From: Microbispora siamensis
Lineage (GTDB): Bacteria; Actinomycetota; Actinomycetes; Streptosporangiales; Streptosporangiaceae
Direction: 5' to 3'
DNA: 64,000 nucleotides
Assembly (NCBI RefSeq): GCF_016863095.1
Contig: NZ_BOOF01000029.1
Coordinates: forward strand, 1 to 64,000
The translations under genes were made by a program, and so were the position numbers. Below the pieces are notes generated by a model. The model saw only the letters and a program-made list of their open reading frames with translations, ran no database searches and had not been told where the DNA came from. Positions 1 to 8,354 of the stretch are shown one piece after another (within the stretch, counting starts at the first letter, position 1; the number at the start of each line of letters is the position of its first letter).

Positions 1-131
1 CCCCATACGAGATCGGAAGGCGGTAGTCGCGGCGCCCACGTACTGATGCCGGGGCCGGAAACATCAGCGACTGGTTATTGCGCACCCGAGATGTCCCGAC
101 CTTGCCCGGCTGCGGAGGGCATATTGCCCTT

Positions 132-866
132 ATGACAACGGGCAGGTGTGTGAGGGACCTACTGGCGGCAGGGGTCGCCGGCGGCATCCTCGTCTGGGGT
201 GCGGTTGGTATGTGGACGGCCGCTACGGTCGGCAACTACCCCTGGAACGCCTGGGTCCCGATCGCCTACGGAGCCGGCAAAGGTGTCTTCCTCGGTCTCC
301 TCGCCGGACTCGGTGCCGCCACAGGGCTAACAAGGTGGGCGCGGCGCACGCCGAAGTCCATCGCCTTCGTCGGCGCCCTCGTCGGCGGTTCGATTCTGGG
401 CACGATCAAAGACTTCAACGGCCCACCTGCACCTATGGTCTACTTCATGCCGCCGATGCCGGACGAGCGTTGGTATTGGTCCACCATGCTCGTCCATTGG
501 TCCGGCAAGATTATTGCGCCGGCCGTCGTTTGTGCCGTCGGCCTTGCCATGCTCGTCGGTCGCCTTATCCCGGAACCGTACCCGGCAAGGCTGTCCGTCG
601 TGGCCAACTCGATGCTCGCCCTGGCAGGGGTGGGGCTGCTGCTCCTTCCGGAGATCGCGTCAAGCTTCGTCCCCGAGGTGGAGGGCAACGGACAGCACGT
701 GAACGAGGGAATCATCGCGGCCCTCTACTGTTGGGCGGTAGCGATCCCCGTGATCGCCGTGGGCGCCTGGCGCACCTGGCGACTCCTTCGCCGTTCTGCC
801 CCCATCTCAGCGCTCCCGCCCGGAGATGCCTCTGCTAGGGCGCTTGGGGCTCGAACCCCGAACTGA
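132..866 (+). CDS. multi-pass membrane protein of unknown function
   Basis: The 244-residue product has about six hydrophobic stretches separated by short loops, with an Arg-rich cytoplasmic tail. No catalytic or family motif is recognised. ATG 132 is preferred over an in-frame TTG at 78 because the extra 18 residues are polar and unlike a membrane N-terminus; a GGAGG lies upstream of ATG 132 but at a long spacing. The gene stands alone, with nothing clear upstream, and is followed by a short tRNA-like stretch. Its membrane location is inferred from hydrophobicity only. Confidence 0.55.
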   Translation: MTTGRCVRDLLAAGVAGGILVWGAVGMWTAATVGNYPWNAWVPIAYGAGKGVFLGLLAGLGAATGLTRWARRTPKSIAFVGALVGGSILGTIKDFNGPPAPMVYFMPPMPDERWYWSTMLVHWSGKIIAPAVVCAVGLAMLVGRLIPEPYPARLSVVANSMLALAGVGLLLLPEIASSFVPEVEGNGQHVNEGIIAALYCWAVAIPVIAVGAWRTWRLLRRSAPISALPPGDASARALGARTPN

Positions 867-906
867 CGGCTTGAAAGCTGATTGATCGGCGCCCGAGCCG
901 GGCGGT

Positions 907-1077
907 CTACCAGTGCGGATCGAAGGGCAGCATCGGGATCACCCCCAGAAACGAATCCCGTATCAGCGTCAGCATCCACAACACACCGGCGCTGAGTGCG
1001 GTGCTCACCAGGAGTGTCACCACGACCAGCCTCATCAAAGTTCGCCCAGAGGGCCGGGGCCGACGCTGAAGCATCAT
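907..1077 (-). CDS. possible small membrane protein
   Basis: A short reading frame of about 56 codons encodes a basic N-terminus, one strong hydrophobic helix (LVVVTLLVSTALSAGVLWML) and a short C-terminal tail. Starts at 1077, 1074 or 1035 are possible, and none has a clear Shine-Dalgarno sequence. It is convergent with the upstream membrane protein gene. The coherent transmembrane segment is the only support, so this could be a chance ORF. Confidence 0.35.
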   Translation of the reverse strand: MMLQRRPRPSGRTLMRLVVVTLLVSTALSAGVLWMLTLIRDSFLGVIPMLPFDPHW

Positions 1078-1160
1078 GCCGCAAGCCAAGCAAACGGACG
1101 GCAGGTGTACCAGCCTGGATGGCGTTCGCTGCGAAATCGATGCGAGCCGCCACCCGGCAT

Positions 1161-1269
1161 AGTCACTCGGCAACGCAGAAGGCCGATTCCGATCTTCGGA
1201 ATCGGCCTCTCAGCTGGTACTACATGGTCGAGGTGGCGGGACCTGAACCCACGGCCTCTTCGTCCCGAA
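1161..1269 (-). repeat. partial tRNA-Pro 3' half plus terminator, left copy of a 109-bp direct repeat
   Basis: This stretch aligns without gaps to 3733-3841 (constant offset 2572) with 7 differences in 109 bp. Read on the minus strand it holds the anticodon-side half, T arm, discriminator and CCA of tRNA-Pro, followed by the same terminator hairpin (1181-1207). The D arm and 5' acceptor strand are missing, so it cannot give a tRNA. This is the trace expected where an element integrated at a tRNA 3' end, or where a tRNA locus was partly duplicated. Confidence 0.85.
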
Positions 1270-1835
1270 GCGATCAAGATCAGGGTGACACCTCGGTCTA
1301 TGGGGCGTCTGGCCTGCGATTTCAGCGGAACCTCCTCAGTCAAGGGGCTGCCGTACCAGCAGCGGACCATGTCCTCCTGCGGCAGTGACAGAGCCATCGC
1401 CACTGGCCCGCCGTGGCCATGCTCCTCGGGTCACGGTTCGAAATCGGGAGCCTCGAACGGTATGGCGGTGGCGACGCGGCTGAACACGCCGTCGGCCTCC
1501 ACGCCGATCGGCCCGATCTCCTCCTCCAGGATCAGCGTCCCTCCGGGTGTCCAGCAGGGAGGGCCCTCGGCCTGGTAGGCCGCAGCGCCCCGGGCGGCAG
1601 GCGATCCTGCTCGTACCCTGCACCGACCGGGCCGCGATCGGAGAGCGGAACGTGTGGCCGCGGCGCGGCGGAGTCGCATTGGCACCATCGGGGCGTTGGC
1701 GTGCCCAGGAAGTCTGCCTGAAATTTACAGCGGTGTCCGTCACAGACCAGCGGTTCGAGCAAGTCGTCTCCCTTTCTGTTGACGCACTCCCGCCTTCTCT
1801 CTAGCGTGAGGCCTCCGCGAGTGATCGGCGTTCGT
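1270..1835 (-). pseudogene. degenerate coding remnant of unknown origin
   Basis: Between the tRNA fragment and the glycoside hydrolase the minus strand shows protein-like sequence. One stretch (about 1431-1590) includes GGTLILEEEIGPIGVEADG, then stops at a TGA (1428-1430). The same frame continues as protein-like sequence with an LPQEDMVRCWYGSPL stretch down to about 1320, where it runs into the tRNA repeat. That pattern suits a gene broken by an in-frame stop and truncated by the repeat. No family is recognised, and chance cannot be excluded. Confidence 0.3.
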
Positions 1836-1851
1836 TTGTTAGCGCTAACAA
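1836..1851. promoter_or_regulatory. LacI-family-type operator palindrome
   Basis: TTGTTAGCGCTAACAA is a perfect 16-bp palindrome with a central AGCGCT. Palindromes of this type, such as the CebR/CelR boxes with the same centre, are bound by LacI-family repressors of polysaccharide-degradation genes in actinomycetes. It ends 9 bp before the first possible start of the secreted glycoside hydrolase, so it probably controls that gene in response to an oligosaccharide. No LacI gene is present in the window. Confidence 0.7.
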
Positions 1852-1860
1852 TGTGCACAA

Positions 1861-3429
1861 GTGAAAGTTCGACCCAGCAATTCAGATCTAGCGATGGGAC
1901 ATTTCATGGCACTGAGCATGGCGTCTGACGGTTACTCATCAGGACCATCGCGGAGCATTCGGTCGTTGCGCCAGTTGCTGATCGTCTTTGTGCTGACCGC
2001 GCTCACCGCAGTGGCAGCCCTCGTCCCCGCGCCATCGGCCAATGCCGCCACCAGCCAATTCCGAGGGATGAACTGGGCCGTGCTGGGTGACAACTTCAGC
2101 ACCGGCACGCTCGTCGTGCAGGGCCTGAGCCAGTCCGACAGCTATGCGACAGTACGGGCCAAGGCCAACGCGCTCTACGACTACATGGAATACACCATGG
2201 GGGTCAACACCGTCCGGTTGCCTATCAACACCCACACTGTGGCCAACACGAGCTGGTGGAACTCCTACCGCGGCGCCATCGACGCCGCCACCGACCGTGG
2301 GTTCAAGGTCATCCTGGCCTATTGGGAGGACGGAGCAGCCTCCGGCGGCAGGATCACGAACCTCGCCGCATGGAACTCGATGTGGTCCACCGTGACCAAC
2401 ACGTACGGCTCGAACAGCAACGTCTACTTCGAGCCGATGAACGAGCCGCACGGCTATTCATCGGCGGAGTGGCGCAACGTAGCAGCGAACTGGCTCAGCA
2501 CTCATACCTCGGCGGTGCCTGGCCGAGTACTCATCGGCGGTACCGGCTTCAGCCAGGACCTCCGGGACATCTGCAACGACAGCCGCTTCAACTCGACGCT
2601 GCTGTCCTTCCACTACTACGCCTTCTTCTACAGCGCGATGACCTACGACGCCTTCCGAAGCCACATTCAGACGCTTTTGGGCAACTGCGCCTCCCGCGCG
2701 ATCGCGACGGAATTCGGCGCGCCGATGTCCACCGGCCTCAACTACGCCGACGCGAACAGCACCGACAACTTCGTGCGCTACCTCCGCGCCATGGCCCAGG
2801 TCATGCGTGACAACCAGATGGGCGGCACCTACTGGCCTGCCCTCGGCGGCAAGCCGACCGGAAGCCTCGGCTACGACCACTACTCGATGTACGCCCTCGG
2901 GGGCAGCGGCACCAACCTCACCTTGACCATCCGCAACCAATCCGGCGCCGACCGGATCCGCTACGGCTGGGGCGACATCGTGCGCGACTCCACTCCTTCG
3001 CCGCAGCCGGAAACCTTCTACAGAATCGATGCGCGCCACAGCGGCAAGGCCATGGACGTCCAACAGGCGAACACCAACAACGGTGCGCGCGTCGACCAGT
3101 ACACCTACGGCGGCAACCCATGGCAGCAGTGGCAGTTCCAGGACGCCGGCAGCGGCTACTGGCGCATCGTCAGCCGCCACAGCGGGAAGTGTCTTGATGT
3201 GGTGGGCGCTTCAACCGCCGACGGTGCCGAGCTCATCCAGTACACCTGTGGCACCGGCACCAATCAGCAGTTCCAGATGGTCGCCAACGGTAGTTACTTC
3301 CAGCTCCGGGCACGACACAGCGGCAAATGCGTGGACGTGCCGTCCGCATCGACCGCGGATGGCGTGATCCTCAAGCAGTATCCGTGCAACACCGGGGCCA
3401 ACCAGCAGTGGTCGCGCACGGCCGTCTAG
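1861..3429 (+). CDS. secreted GH5-family glycoside hydrolase with C-terminal CBM13 (ricin-type) module
   Basis: An exported polysaccharide hydrolase. A basic N-terminus and hydrophobic core end in an Ala-x-Ala site (SANA/A), indicating Sec export with mature sequence near residue 62. The GH5 TIM-barrel follows (about residues 68-370), with the proton donor in MNEP (Glu about 195) and the nucleophile in ATEFG (Glu about 284). Residues about 386-522 form three beta-trefoil repeats, each with an ARHSGK/SRHSGK-type segment and a Q-x-W/F end, as in CBM13. The exact substrate is uncertain: the GH5-CBM13 layout is shared by cellulases, mannanases and an endo-1,6-galactanase from Streptomyces. The start could be GTG 1861, ATG 1894 or ATG 1906. 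It lies between the two tRNA-Pro repeat copies, so it may have been acquired. Confidence 0.88.
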   Translation: MKVRPSNSDLAMGHFMALSMASDGYSSGPSRSIRSLRQLLIVFVLTALTAVAALVPAPSANAATSQFRGMNWAVLGDNFSTGTLVVQGLSQSDSYATVRAKANALYDYMEYTMGVNTVRLPINTHTVANTSWWNSYRGAIDAATDRGFKVILAYWEDGAASGGRITNLAAWNSMWSTVTNTYGSNSNVYFEPMNEPHGYSSAEWRNVAANWLSTHTSAVPGRVLIGGTGFSQDLRDICNDSRFNSTLLSFHYYAFFYSAMTYDAFRSHIQTLLGNCASRAIATEFGAPMSTGLNYADANSTDNFVRYLRAMAQVMRDNQMGGTYWPALGGKPTGSLGYDHYSMYALGGSGTNLTLTIRNQSGADRIRYGWGDIVRDSTPSPQPETFYRIDARHSGKAMDVQQANTNNGARVDQYTYGGNPWQQWQFQDAGSGYWRIVSRHSGKCLDVVGASTADGAELIQYTCGTGTNQQFQMVANGSYFQLRARHSGKCVDVPSASTADGVILKQYPCNTGANQQWSRTAV

Positions 3430-3732
3430 CGGTCGTCTCGACGTAACTGCGGATCCGCGGTACATCCCTCCCCGGTGCCGATCTCGTGCTGTGCGCTCGG
3501 TGCCGGGGATCCGGATCGCGGCGTTGTGCGGTCGGCCCGAGGTGCGGTGTCGGTCCTGCCACCGGTCCGTCTCCCCGGGCCGCCGTCCCGGATCGGACGT
3601 ACGATTCTCACCACCGCGCGGCGGAGGCAGTCCACGAGATCGGGGCTGCGGGCCGGAAAGGCGGCCGCGCTTTCTCGCCTCAGAGGGACTGTCGTCGCAC
3701 TCGCGGAGAGGGTAGGGAGCGCGACCGGCCGT
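3430..3732. other. intergenic stretch without recognised gene
   Basis: About 300 bp between the hydrolase stop and the right tRNA repeat. It is GC-rich, with no start-RBS pair and no protein family recognised in either strand. It belongs to the segment bounded by the tRNA repeats. Confidence 0.5.
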
Positions 3733-3841
3733 AGTCGCTCGGCAACGCAGAAGGCCGGTTCCGATCTTCGGAACCGGCCTCTCAGCTGGTACTACCTGGT
3801 CGGGGTGGCGGGATTTGAACCCACGGCCTCTTCGTCCCGAA
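3733..3841 (-). repeat. right copy of the 109-bp tRNA-Pro direct repeat
   Basis: This covers the terminator and the 3' half of the intact tRNA-Pro and matches 1161-1269 at 102 of 109 positions. The repeat edge falls inside the anticodon region, after CGTCCCGAA on the plus strand. The enclosed 2.57-kb segment contains the GH5 gene and decayed sequence but no integrase. Confidence 0.85.
3753..3779 (-). terminator. terminator hairpin behind tRNA-Pro
   Basis: A perfect 12-bp stem (GGCCGGTTCCGA with its complement) with a 3-nt loop, 18 bp beyond the tRNA CCA end. The left repeat copy keeps the same stem although two bases differ: G-C is replaced by A-T on both arms. Confidence 0.75.
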
Positions 3842-3873
3842 CGAAGCGCGCTGCCAAGCTGCGCTACACCCCG
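3797..3873 (-). tRNA. tRNA-Pro (anticodon CGG)
   Basis: Read on the minus strand, a 77-nt cloverleaf starts CGGGGTGTAGCGCAG, has anticodon stem CTTCG/CGAAG with loop TTCGGGA (anticodon CGG), T arm GTGGG-TTCAAAT-CCCGC, acceptor pairing CGGGGTG/CACCCCG, discriminator A and an encoded CCA. A partial copy of its 3' half lies at 1161-1269, which marks this tRNA as an integration target. Confidence 0.95.
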
Positions 3874-3908
3874 GTCGCTTGGACTTTTCGTCCTGCGCCT
3901 CGGCAAGT

Positions 3909-4841
3909 CTAGCGGACTTTGCGGCTGCTTGTGTCATCCGGCACGACAGGGCGGCGGGGGACGAGCGTCAGCAGGGTCGCCTCGGGCGGGCAGGCGAAGC
4001 GCGCGGGCGCGTACGGCGAGGTGCCGAGCCCGGCCGAGACGTGCAGCCAGGAGGTCTCGTGCCTGCTCAGCCCCTTGACGCGGGCGCGGTCGATGCCGCA
4101 GTTGGTCACCAGGGCGCCGTAGAACGGAATGCACAGCTGCCCGCCGTGGGTGTGCCCGGCCAGCAGCAACTGATACCCGTCCTGGGCGAAGCGGGACATG
4201 TTGCGCGGCTCGGGCGAGTGCATGACGCCGAGCCGCAGGTCGGCGTCGACGGGGGCCTGGCCGGCGATCTCGTCGTACCGGTCCCGGTCGATGTGGGAGT
4301 CGTGGATGCCGCCCACGTGTACGTCAAGGTCGGCCACCTTGAGGCGGGCCGTCGCGTTGTTCATGTCCAGCCAGCCGGCCTCCCGCATCGCGGCGCCCAG
4401 CTCGGCCCAGGGGAGGGTCGGCACGTGCTGCCGGGAATCCCCCTTGGACGTACGCCACAGGTAGCGGACGGGGTTCTTCGGCCGGGGGGCGTAGAGGTCG
4501 TTGGAGCCGTAGACGAACAGACCCGGCCGGTCGAGCAGCGGCTCCACGGCGTACATGTACGACTCGACCGCGTCGGGGTGCGCCAGCGTGTCGCCGGTGT
4601 TCACGACGAGATCGGGGTTGAGCGAGGCCAGCGAGCGCACCCACGTGATCAGCCGGTGGCGCCGGGGCGTGAGATGCAGGTCGGAGATCTGCAGGATCCG
4701 CACCGGCCGCTGGCCCGGAGCCAGGACGGGCACGTCGAACCGGCGCAGCCGGAACCAGTTCCGCTCGATCACCGAGGCGTAGCCGACACCGGCCACGCCG
4801 AGGCCGAGGATGGACAGGGGAATCGCGGCTGCTTTCCTCAC
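3909..4841 (-). CDS. membrane-anchored metallophosphoesterase
   Basis: A calcineurin-like phosphoesterase of about 310 residues. An N-terminal hydrophobic segment ([18 protein letters not shown]) anchors it. Metal-binding blocks then follow in order: ISDLHL, NTGDTL, GSND in place of GNHD, and GHTHGGQ. This layout fits the YkuE/YaeI-like group of membrane phosphohydrolases; the substrate is unknown. GTG 4841 puts the anchor at the N-terminus, while an in-frame start at 4907 would add 22 uncharacteristic residues. It is divergent from the YqeY-like gene, and the two promoters must share the short gap. Confidence 0.8.
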   Translation of the reverse strand: MRKAAAIPLSILGLGVAGVGYASVIERNWFRLRRFDVPVLAPGQRPVRILQISDLHLTPRRHRLITWVRSLASLNPDLVVNTGDTLAHPDAVESYMYAVEPLLDRPGLFVYGSNDLYAPRPKNPVRYLWRTSKGDSRQHVPTLPWAELGAAMREAGWLDMNNATARLKVADLDVHVGGIHDSHIDRDRYDEIAGQAPVDADLRLGVMHSPEPRNMSRFAQDGYQLLLAGHTHGGQLCIPFYGALVTNCGIDRARVKGLSRHETSWLHVSAGLGTSPYAPARFACPPEATLLTLVPRRPVVPDDTSSRKVR

Positions 4842-4921
4842 ACAGCCATGATGCCCGACGTACGGCCCGCCTCCCGCATAACCTGGCGAAGACCGGAGCC
4901 CGGGCACGGCAAGATGGACGC

Positions 4922-5377
4922 ATGAGTGCGTTGAAGGACAAGCTGAAGGCCGACCTCGCGGCCTCGATGAAGGCCCGTGACGAGGTACGGGTCCGGACCA
5001 TCCGGATGGCTCTGGCCGCCGTCAACGTCGAGGAGGTCGCCGGCAAGGAGGCCCGCGAGCTCTCCGACGACGAGGTGATCAAGGTGCTGACCCGCGAGGC
5101 CAAGAAGCGCCGGGAGGCGTCCGAGGCGTTCGCGGGCGCCGGGCGGGCCGAGCAGGCCCAGGCGGAGCTGGACGAGCAGGCGGTCCTGGAGGAGTACCTC
5201 CCCGCCCAGCTGAGCGACGACGAGCTGAACGCGCTCGTCGACGAGGCGATCGCCGAGAGCGGCGCGCAGGGCCCGAAGGCCATGGGCCAGGTCATGAAGA
5301 TCCTGAACCCGAAGGTCGCGGGCCGCGCCGAGGGCGGCCGGGTCGCCCAGGCCGTACGCGCCCGTCTGTCCGCCTGA
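4922..5377 (+). CDS. GatB/YqeY domain protein
   Basis: A 151-residue YqeY-like protein, the usual full length for the family. It opens MSALKDKLKADL, continues with the conserved RTIRMAL and ARELSDDEV blocks, and has a C-terminal GQVMKILNPKVAGRAEGG segment typical of the tRNA-amidotransferase GatB tail domain. The family is often linked to tRNA handling, but its role is not established. The gene is divergent from the phosphoesterase and ends at a strong bidirectional terminator. Confidence 0.9.
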   Translation: MSALKDKLKADLAASMKARDEVRVRTIRMALAAVNVEEVAGKEARELSDDEVIKVLTREAKKRREASEAFAGAGRAEQAQAELDEQAVLEEYLPAQLSDDELNALVDEAIAESGAQGPKAMGQVMKILNPKVAGRAEGGRVAQAVRARLSA

Positions 5378-5460
5378 CGGCCGCGGGAAGCCGGTCCCGG
5401 ACCGGCGCGGCGTCCGGCCGAGACCGGAAAGTGCGCGGCGTCCGGCCGAGGCCGGAAACG

Positions 5461-5499
5461 CCGATGGGCCGCTCCCCGGCGAGAGGAGCGGCCCATCGG
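5461..5499. terminator. bidirectional terminator hairpin
   Basis: A perfect 15-bp inverted repeat (arm CCGATGGGCCGCTCC) with a 9-nt loop between the convergent yqeY-like and PBP genes, placed to end transcription from both sides. Just upstream, two near-identical copies of GCGGCGTCCGGCCGAG form a short direct repeat. Confidence 0.8.
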
Positions 5500-5507
5500 G
5501 AAGAGGA

Positions 5508-7799
5508 TCACCCGAACGGGTCGAAGGGCGAGTCGCCGCCGCCGTGGCCACCGCCGTTGCCGCCGCCCCGGCCGTTGCCGGGACCGCCGCCGTGGCCGTT
5601 GCCGCGACCGTCGCCACCTGGACCGTCGCCGCCGCCCTGGTCGGACTTCGGCTTCGGCGGGGGAGCGCACTGGTGGGCGCAGCCGCCGAACCTCGACATG
5701 TCCGGCTTGACGAACGACGAGGCCTCGACGCCCTTGAGTGCCGACAGGAAGGTCGCCTTCCAGATCGGGCCCGGGATGCTGGCGCCGAAGACCGAGCCGT
5801 ACGACCGGCCGCCGATGACGCGGTTGCTCAGCGGGTAGCGGACCGGGCCGCGCGGGTCGCCGAGGCTGACCGCGCCCGCCAGGTCGGGGGTGAAACCGGC
5901 GAACCAGACGGTGCGGGAGACATCACCCGTACCGGTCTTGCCGGCCGCGTCCCTGCCGATGCCGCCGACACTGGACATCGTGCCCTTGGTGAACACGCCC
6001 GACAGGATGCTCGTGGCCGCGTCGGCGACCTCGGCCTCGACGGCCTGCTTGCACTTGGGCTTGAACGAGGTCACCTTGTTGAAGCGGTCGGTTATCTCGG
6101 TGATGGCCATCGGCGCGCAGTACTTGCCGCGGGCGCCCAGCGTCGCGTACGCCGCGGCGACGGTGACCGGGTCCATCTCGTTGAATCCGAGCGTGAACGG
6201 CTCGAACTCCTGGAGCTTGCCGCCGTCGGCGCGCTTGATGCCGAAGTCCTTGGCGGTCTTCACGACGTCGCAGAGGCCGACCTTCTGCTCAAGGGTGAGG
6301 AAGAAGGTGTTCACCGAGCCCCACGTGCCGGTCTGCAGGGTCAGGAACCCGCCGTGGCCCTCCGCGTTGTGCAGCGGGGTCTTGATGTCGCCCACGGAGT
6401 TGCCCTTGCAGTCCTTGAACGCGGAGTAGCTGGGCGCCGTGTAGGTGCTGCCGACGTTGAAGCCGTCGTTGAACTTGTAGCCTTCCTTCAGCGCCGTCAC
6501 CAGCGTGAACATCTTGAAGGTCGATCCGGCCTGGAAGCCCGTGCCGCCGCCGTGGAGAGCATCCGCGACGACGTTGATCGACATCTCGTTCTTCTTCCTG
6601 CTGGTGCCGAACTTCCGGCTGGAGGCCATCGCCTTGATGGCTCCCGTGCCGGGCTCGACGAGCGCCTCGGAGGCGACCGGCTTGTCGCTCGGGAAGACGT
6701 ACTTCTTGATGGCCTTCTCGGCGGCCTTCTGCATCTTCTTGCTCAGCGTGGTCCTGATCGTCAGGCCGCCGCGGGCCAGGAAGTCCTGCCGGGCCTTCTG
6801 CGTCTTGCCGAACTGCGTGTCGTTGAGGATCTCGTTGCGCACGTACAGGCAGAAGTACGGGTAGTCGCTCTCCTCACAGCCGCCGGGGATCTCCTTGTCC
6901 TTCCACCCCAGCTTCTTCTTCTTGGCCTCGGCGGCCTCGGCGTCGGTGATGATCTTCAGCTCGGCCATGCGGTCGAGCACGACGTTGCGCCGGGCCAGCA
7001 GCCGGTCACGGAAGGCCTTCCCCCGGTTGGGGTCGGTGGCGTTCGGGTCCTGGACGGCTCCCGCCAGCGTGGCGGCCTCGTTCAGGTTCAGCTCCGAGGC
7101 GTGCTTGCCGAAGAACCGCTTGGACGCCGCCTCGATGCCGTACGCGCTGGCGCCGAAGTAGGCGATGTTGAGATAGCGGTTGAGGATCTCGTCCTTGCTG
7201 TACTTCTGCTCGATCCCCATCGCGTAGCGGATCTCGTTGAGCTTGCGCCCGACGGTCGGCGCCACGGCGGCGGCCTTCTCCTCGTCGGTCTCCGCCTTGT
7301 TGAACAGGACCTGCTTCACGTACTGCTGGGTGATGGACGAGCCGCCCTGCGTCACCCCGCCCGTGGTGATGTTCCTGACCAGCGCGCGGGTCGTGCCCTC
7401 GACGTCGAGCGGGCCGTGCTGGTAGAAGCGGAAGTCCTCGATCGCCACGATCGCCTTGCGCATGATCGGCGCGATGCGGTCCATCGGGACCGATTCCCGG
7501 TTCTCGAAGTAGAACTGCGCGAACTGCTTGCCGTCCGCGTCGAGCAGGACCGTCTTCTCCGGCAGCGGTGGTTCGTTGAGGTCCGCCGGCTTGAGGCTGA
7601 GGGTCTCGATGCTCGACTTGACCGTCACACCGGCCCCGCCCACGGCGGGTAGTGCAATCGCCGCCGCCAGCACTCCCGCGACGCCCGCGGCGCCGACGAG
7701 GCGCAGGGCCGCACCTGTCCGGGATGCCAGAGTTTTGCCGTGAGCTTGCACGGATCCAAGGGTACGTCCGTTTGGTGACTCTCCCGGCATCGACCTCAC
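5508..7799 (-). CDS. ponA: bifunctional penicillin-binding protein (glycosyltransferase/transpeptidase)
   Basis: A class A PBP that polymerises and crosslinks peptidoglycan outside the membrane. An N-terminal membrane helix is followed by a GT51 domain with EDFRFYQHG and GGSSITQQYVKQ, then the transpeptidase with the serine in STFK, SVN and KTGTGD. The last ~50 residues are Gly/Pro/Asp-rich and disordered. The gene sits divergently next to wblA, as ponA2 does next to whiB4 in M. tuberculosis and as the PBP gene does next to wblA in Streptomyces. The start is uncertain (7799, 7790 or 7751), without a strong RBS. Confidence 0.92.
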   Translation of the reverse strand: MRSMPGESPNGRTLGSVQAHGKTLASRTGAALRLVGAAGVAGVLAAAIALPAVGGAGVTVKSSIETLSLKPADLNEPPLPEKTVLLDADGKQFAQFYFENRESVPMDRIAPIMRKAIVAIEDFRFYQHGPLDVEGTTRALVRNITTGGVTQGGSSITQQYVKQVLFNKAETDEEKAAAVAPTVGRKLNEIRYAMGIEQKYSKDEILNRYLNIAYFGASAYGIEAASKRFFGKHASELNLNEAATLAGAVQDPNATDPNRGKAFRDRLLARRNVVLDRMAELKIITDAEAAEAKKKKLGWKDKEIPGGCEESDYPYFCLYVRNEILNDTQFGKTQKARQDFLARGGLTIRTTLSKKMQKAAEKAIKKYVFPSDKPVASEALVEPGTGAIKAMASSRKFGTSRKKNEMSINVVADALHGGGTGFQAGSTFKMFTLVTALKEGYKFNDGFNVGSTYTAPSYSAFKDCKGNSVGDIKTPLHNAEGHGGFLTLQTGTWGSVNTFFLTLEQKVGLCDVVKTAKDFGIKRADGGKLQEFEPFTLGFNEMDPVTVAAAYATLGARGKYCAPMAITEITDRFNKVTSFKPKCKQAVEAEVADAATSILSGVFTKGTMSSVGGIGRDAAGKTGTGDVSRTVWFAGFTPDLAGAVSLGDPRGPVRYPLSNRVIGGRSYGSVFGASIPGPIWKATFLSALKGVEASSFVKPDMSRFGGCAHQCAPPPKPKSDQGGGDGPGGDGRGNGHGGGPGNGRGGGNGGGHGGGDSPFDPFG

Positions 7800-8009
7800 A
7801 GGTCGGCATTACCCCCCGGCGGGGGGGACTAGTCATTCCCGGCCACATGGCCTGACATGACCATGCACGAATTTGGTCCCCCCGGGGTATGTCGGTTCGA
7901 TCGTTTCGTTGCGTACTTTCTCCTCTGCGGCTACTGCAATCAGGAGGCCCGACGCCCGCGCCCGTCGGCCGAAACGACGACTGACCACCTAAGGGGAGTG
8001 GGGTCGAAC

Positions 8010-8306
8010 ATGTGGATCACGGATTGGACCTCCCGTGCCGCCTGCCGGGGTGCGGATCCTGACGCACTCTTCGTGCAAGGCGCCGCCCAGAACCGGGCCA
8101 AGCTCATCTGCCGTGGATGCCCCGTCCGTACCGAATGCCTCGCCGATGCGCTGGACAACCGCATCGAGTTCGGGGTGTGGGGCGGGATGACGGAGAGGGA
8201 ACGGCGCGCGCTGCTCAGGCGCAGGCCGGACGTGGAGTCCTGGCGAGACCTGCTGGAGTCCGCCAAGGAGGAGTACGAGCGGACCAACGAGCTGATCGCC
8301 GGCTGA
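8010..8306 (+). CDS. wblA: WblA/WhiB4-type iron-sulfur regulator
   Basis: A 98-residue WhiB-family protein. Four cysteines for a [4Fe-4S] cluster are present (AAC, ICRGC and CPVRTEC), followed by the GVWGGMTERERRALLRR turn and basic segment. The block FVQGAAQNRAK and the tail ESWRDLLESAKEEYER match Streptomyces WblA rather than WhiB or WhiD, and the PBP and ArsA neighbours are those of wblA/whiB4. In Streptomyces WblA promotes the switch to sporulation and represses antibiotic genes; WhiB4 is a redox-sensitive regulator in mycobacteria. ATG 8010 follows AAGGGGAG; an in-frame GTG at 7998 is the alternative. Confidence 0.93.
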   Translation: MWITDWTSRAACRGADPDALFVQGAAQNRAKLICRGCPVRTECLADALDNRIEFGVWGGMTERERRALLRRRPDVESWRDLLESAKEEYERTNELIAG

Positions 8307-8354
8307 GCCCGGCGCGGCGTCCCGCGGCGAAGCGGGACGCCGGATGTCACGCCT

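Noticed and set aside
838-896. tRNA-like sequence on the minus strand (GGTTCGAGCCCC T-loop and a GGGCGC/GCGCCC acceptor-like pairing)
   Set aside because: The T stem has only three pairs, the anticodon stem does not pair and the D arm is absent. It may be a decayed tRNA but is too weak to list.
5544-7652. 702-codon plus-strand open frame opposite the PBP gene
   Set aside because: Antisense to a PBP with all catalytic motifs; its composition (Val/Arg/Leu/Gly) is that of a GC-rich shadow frame with no family features.
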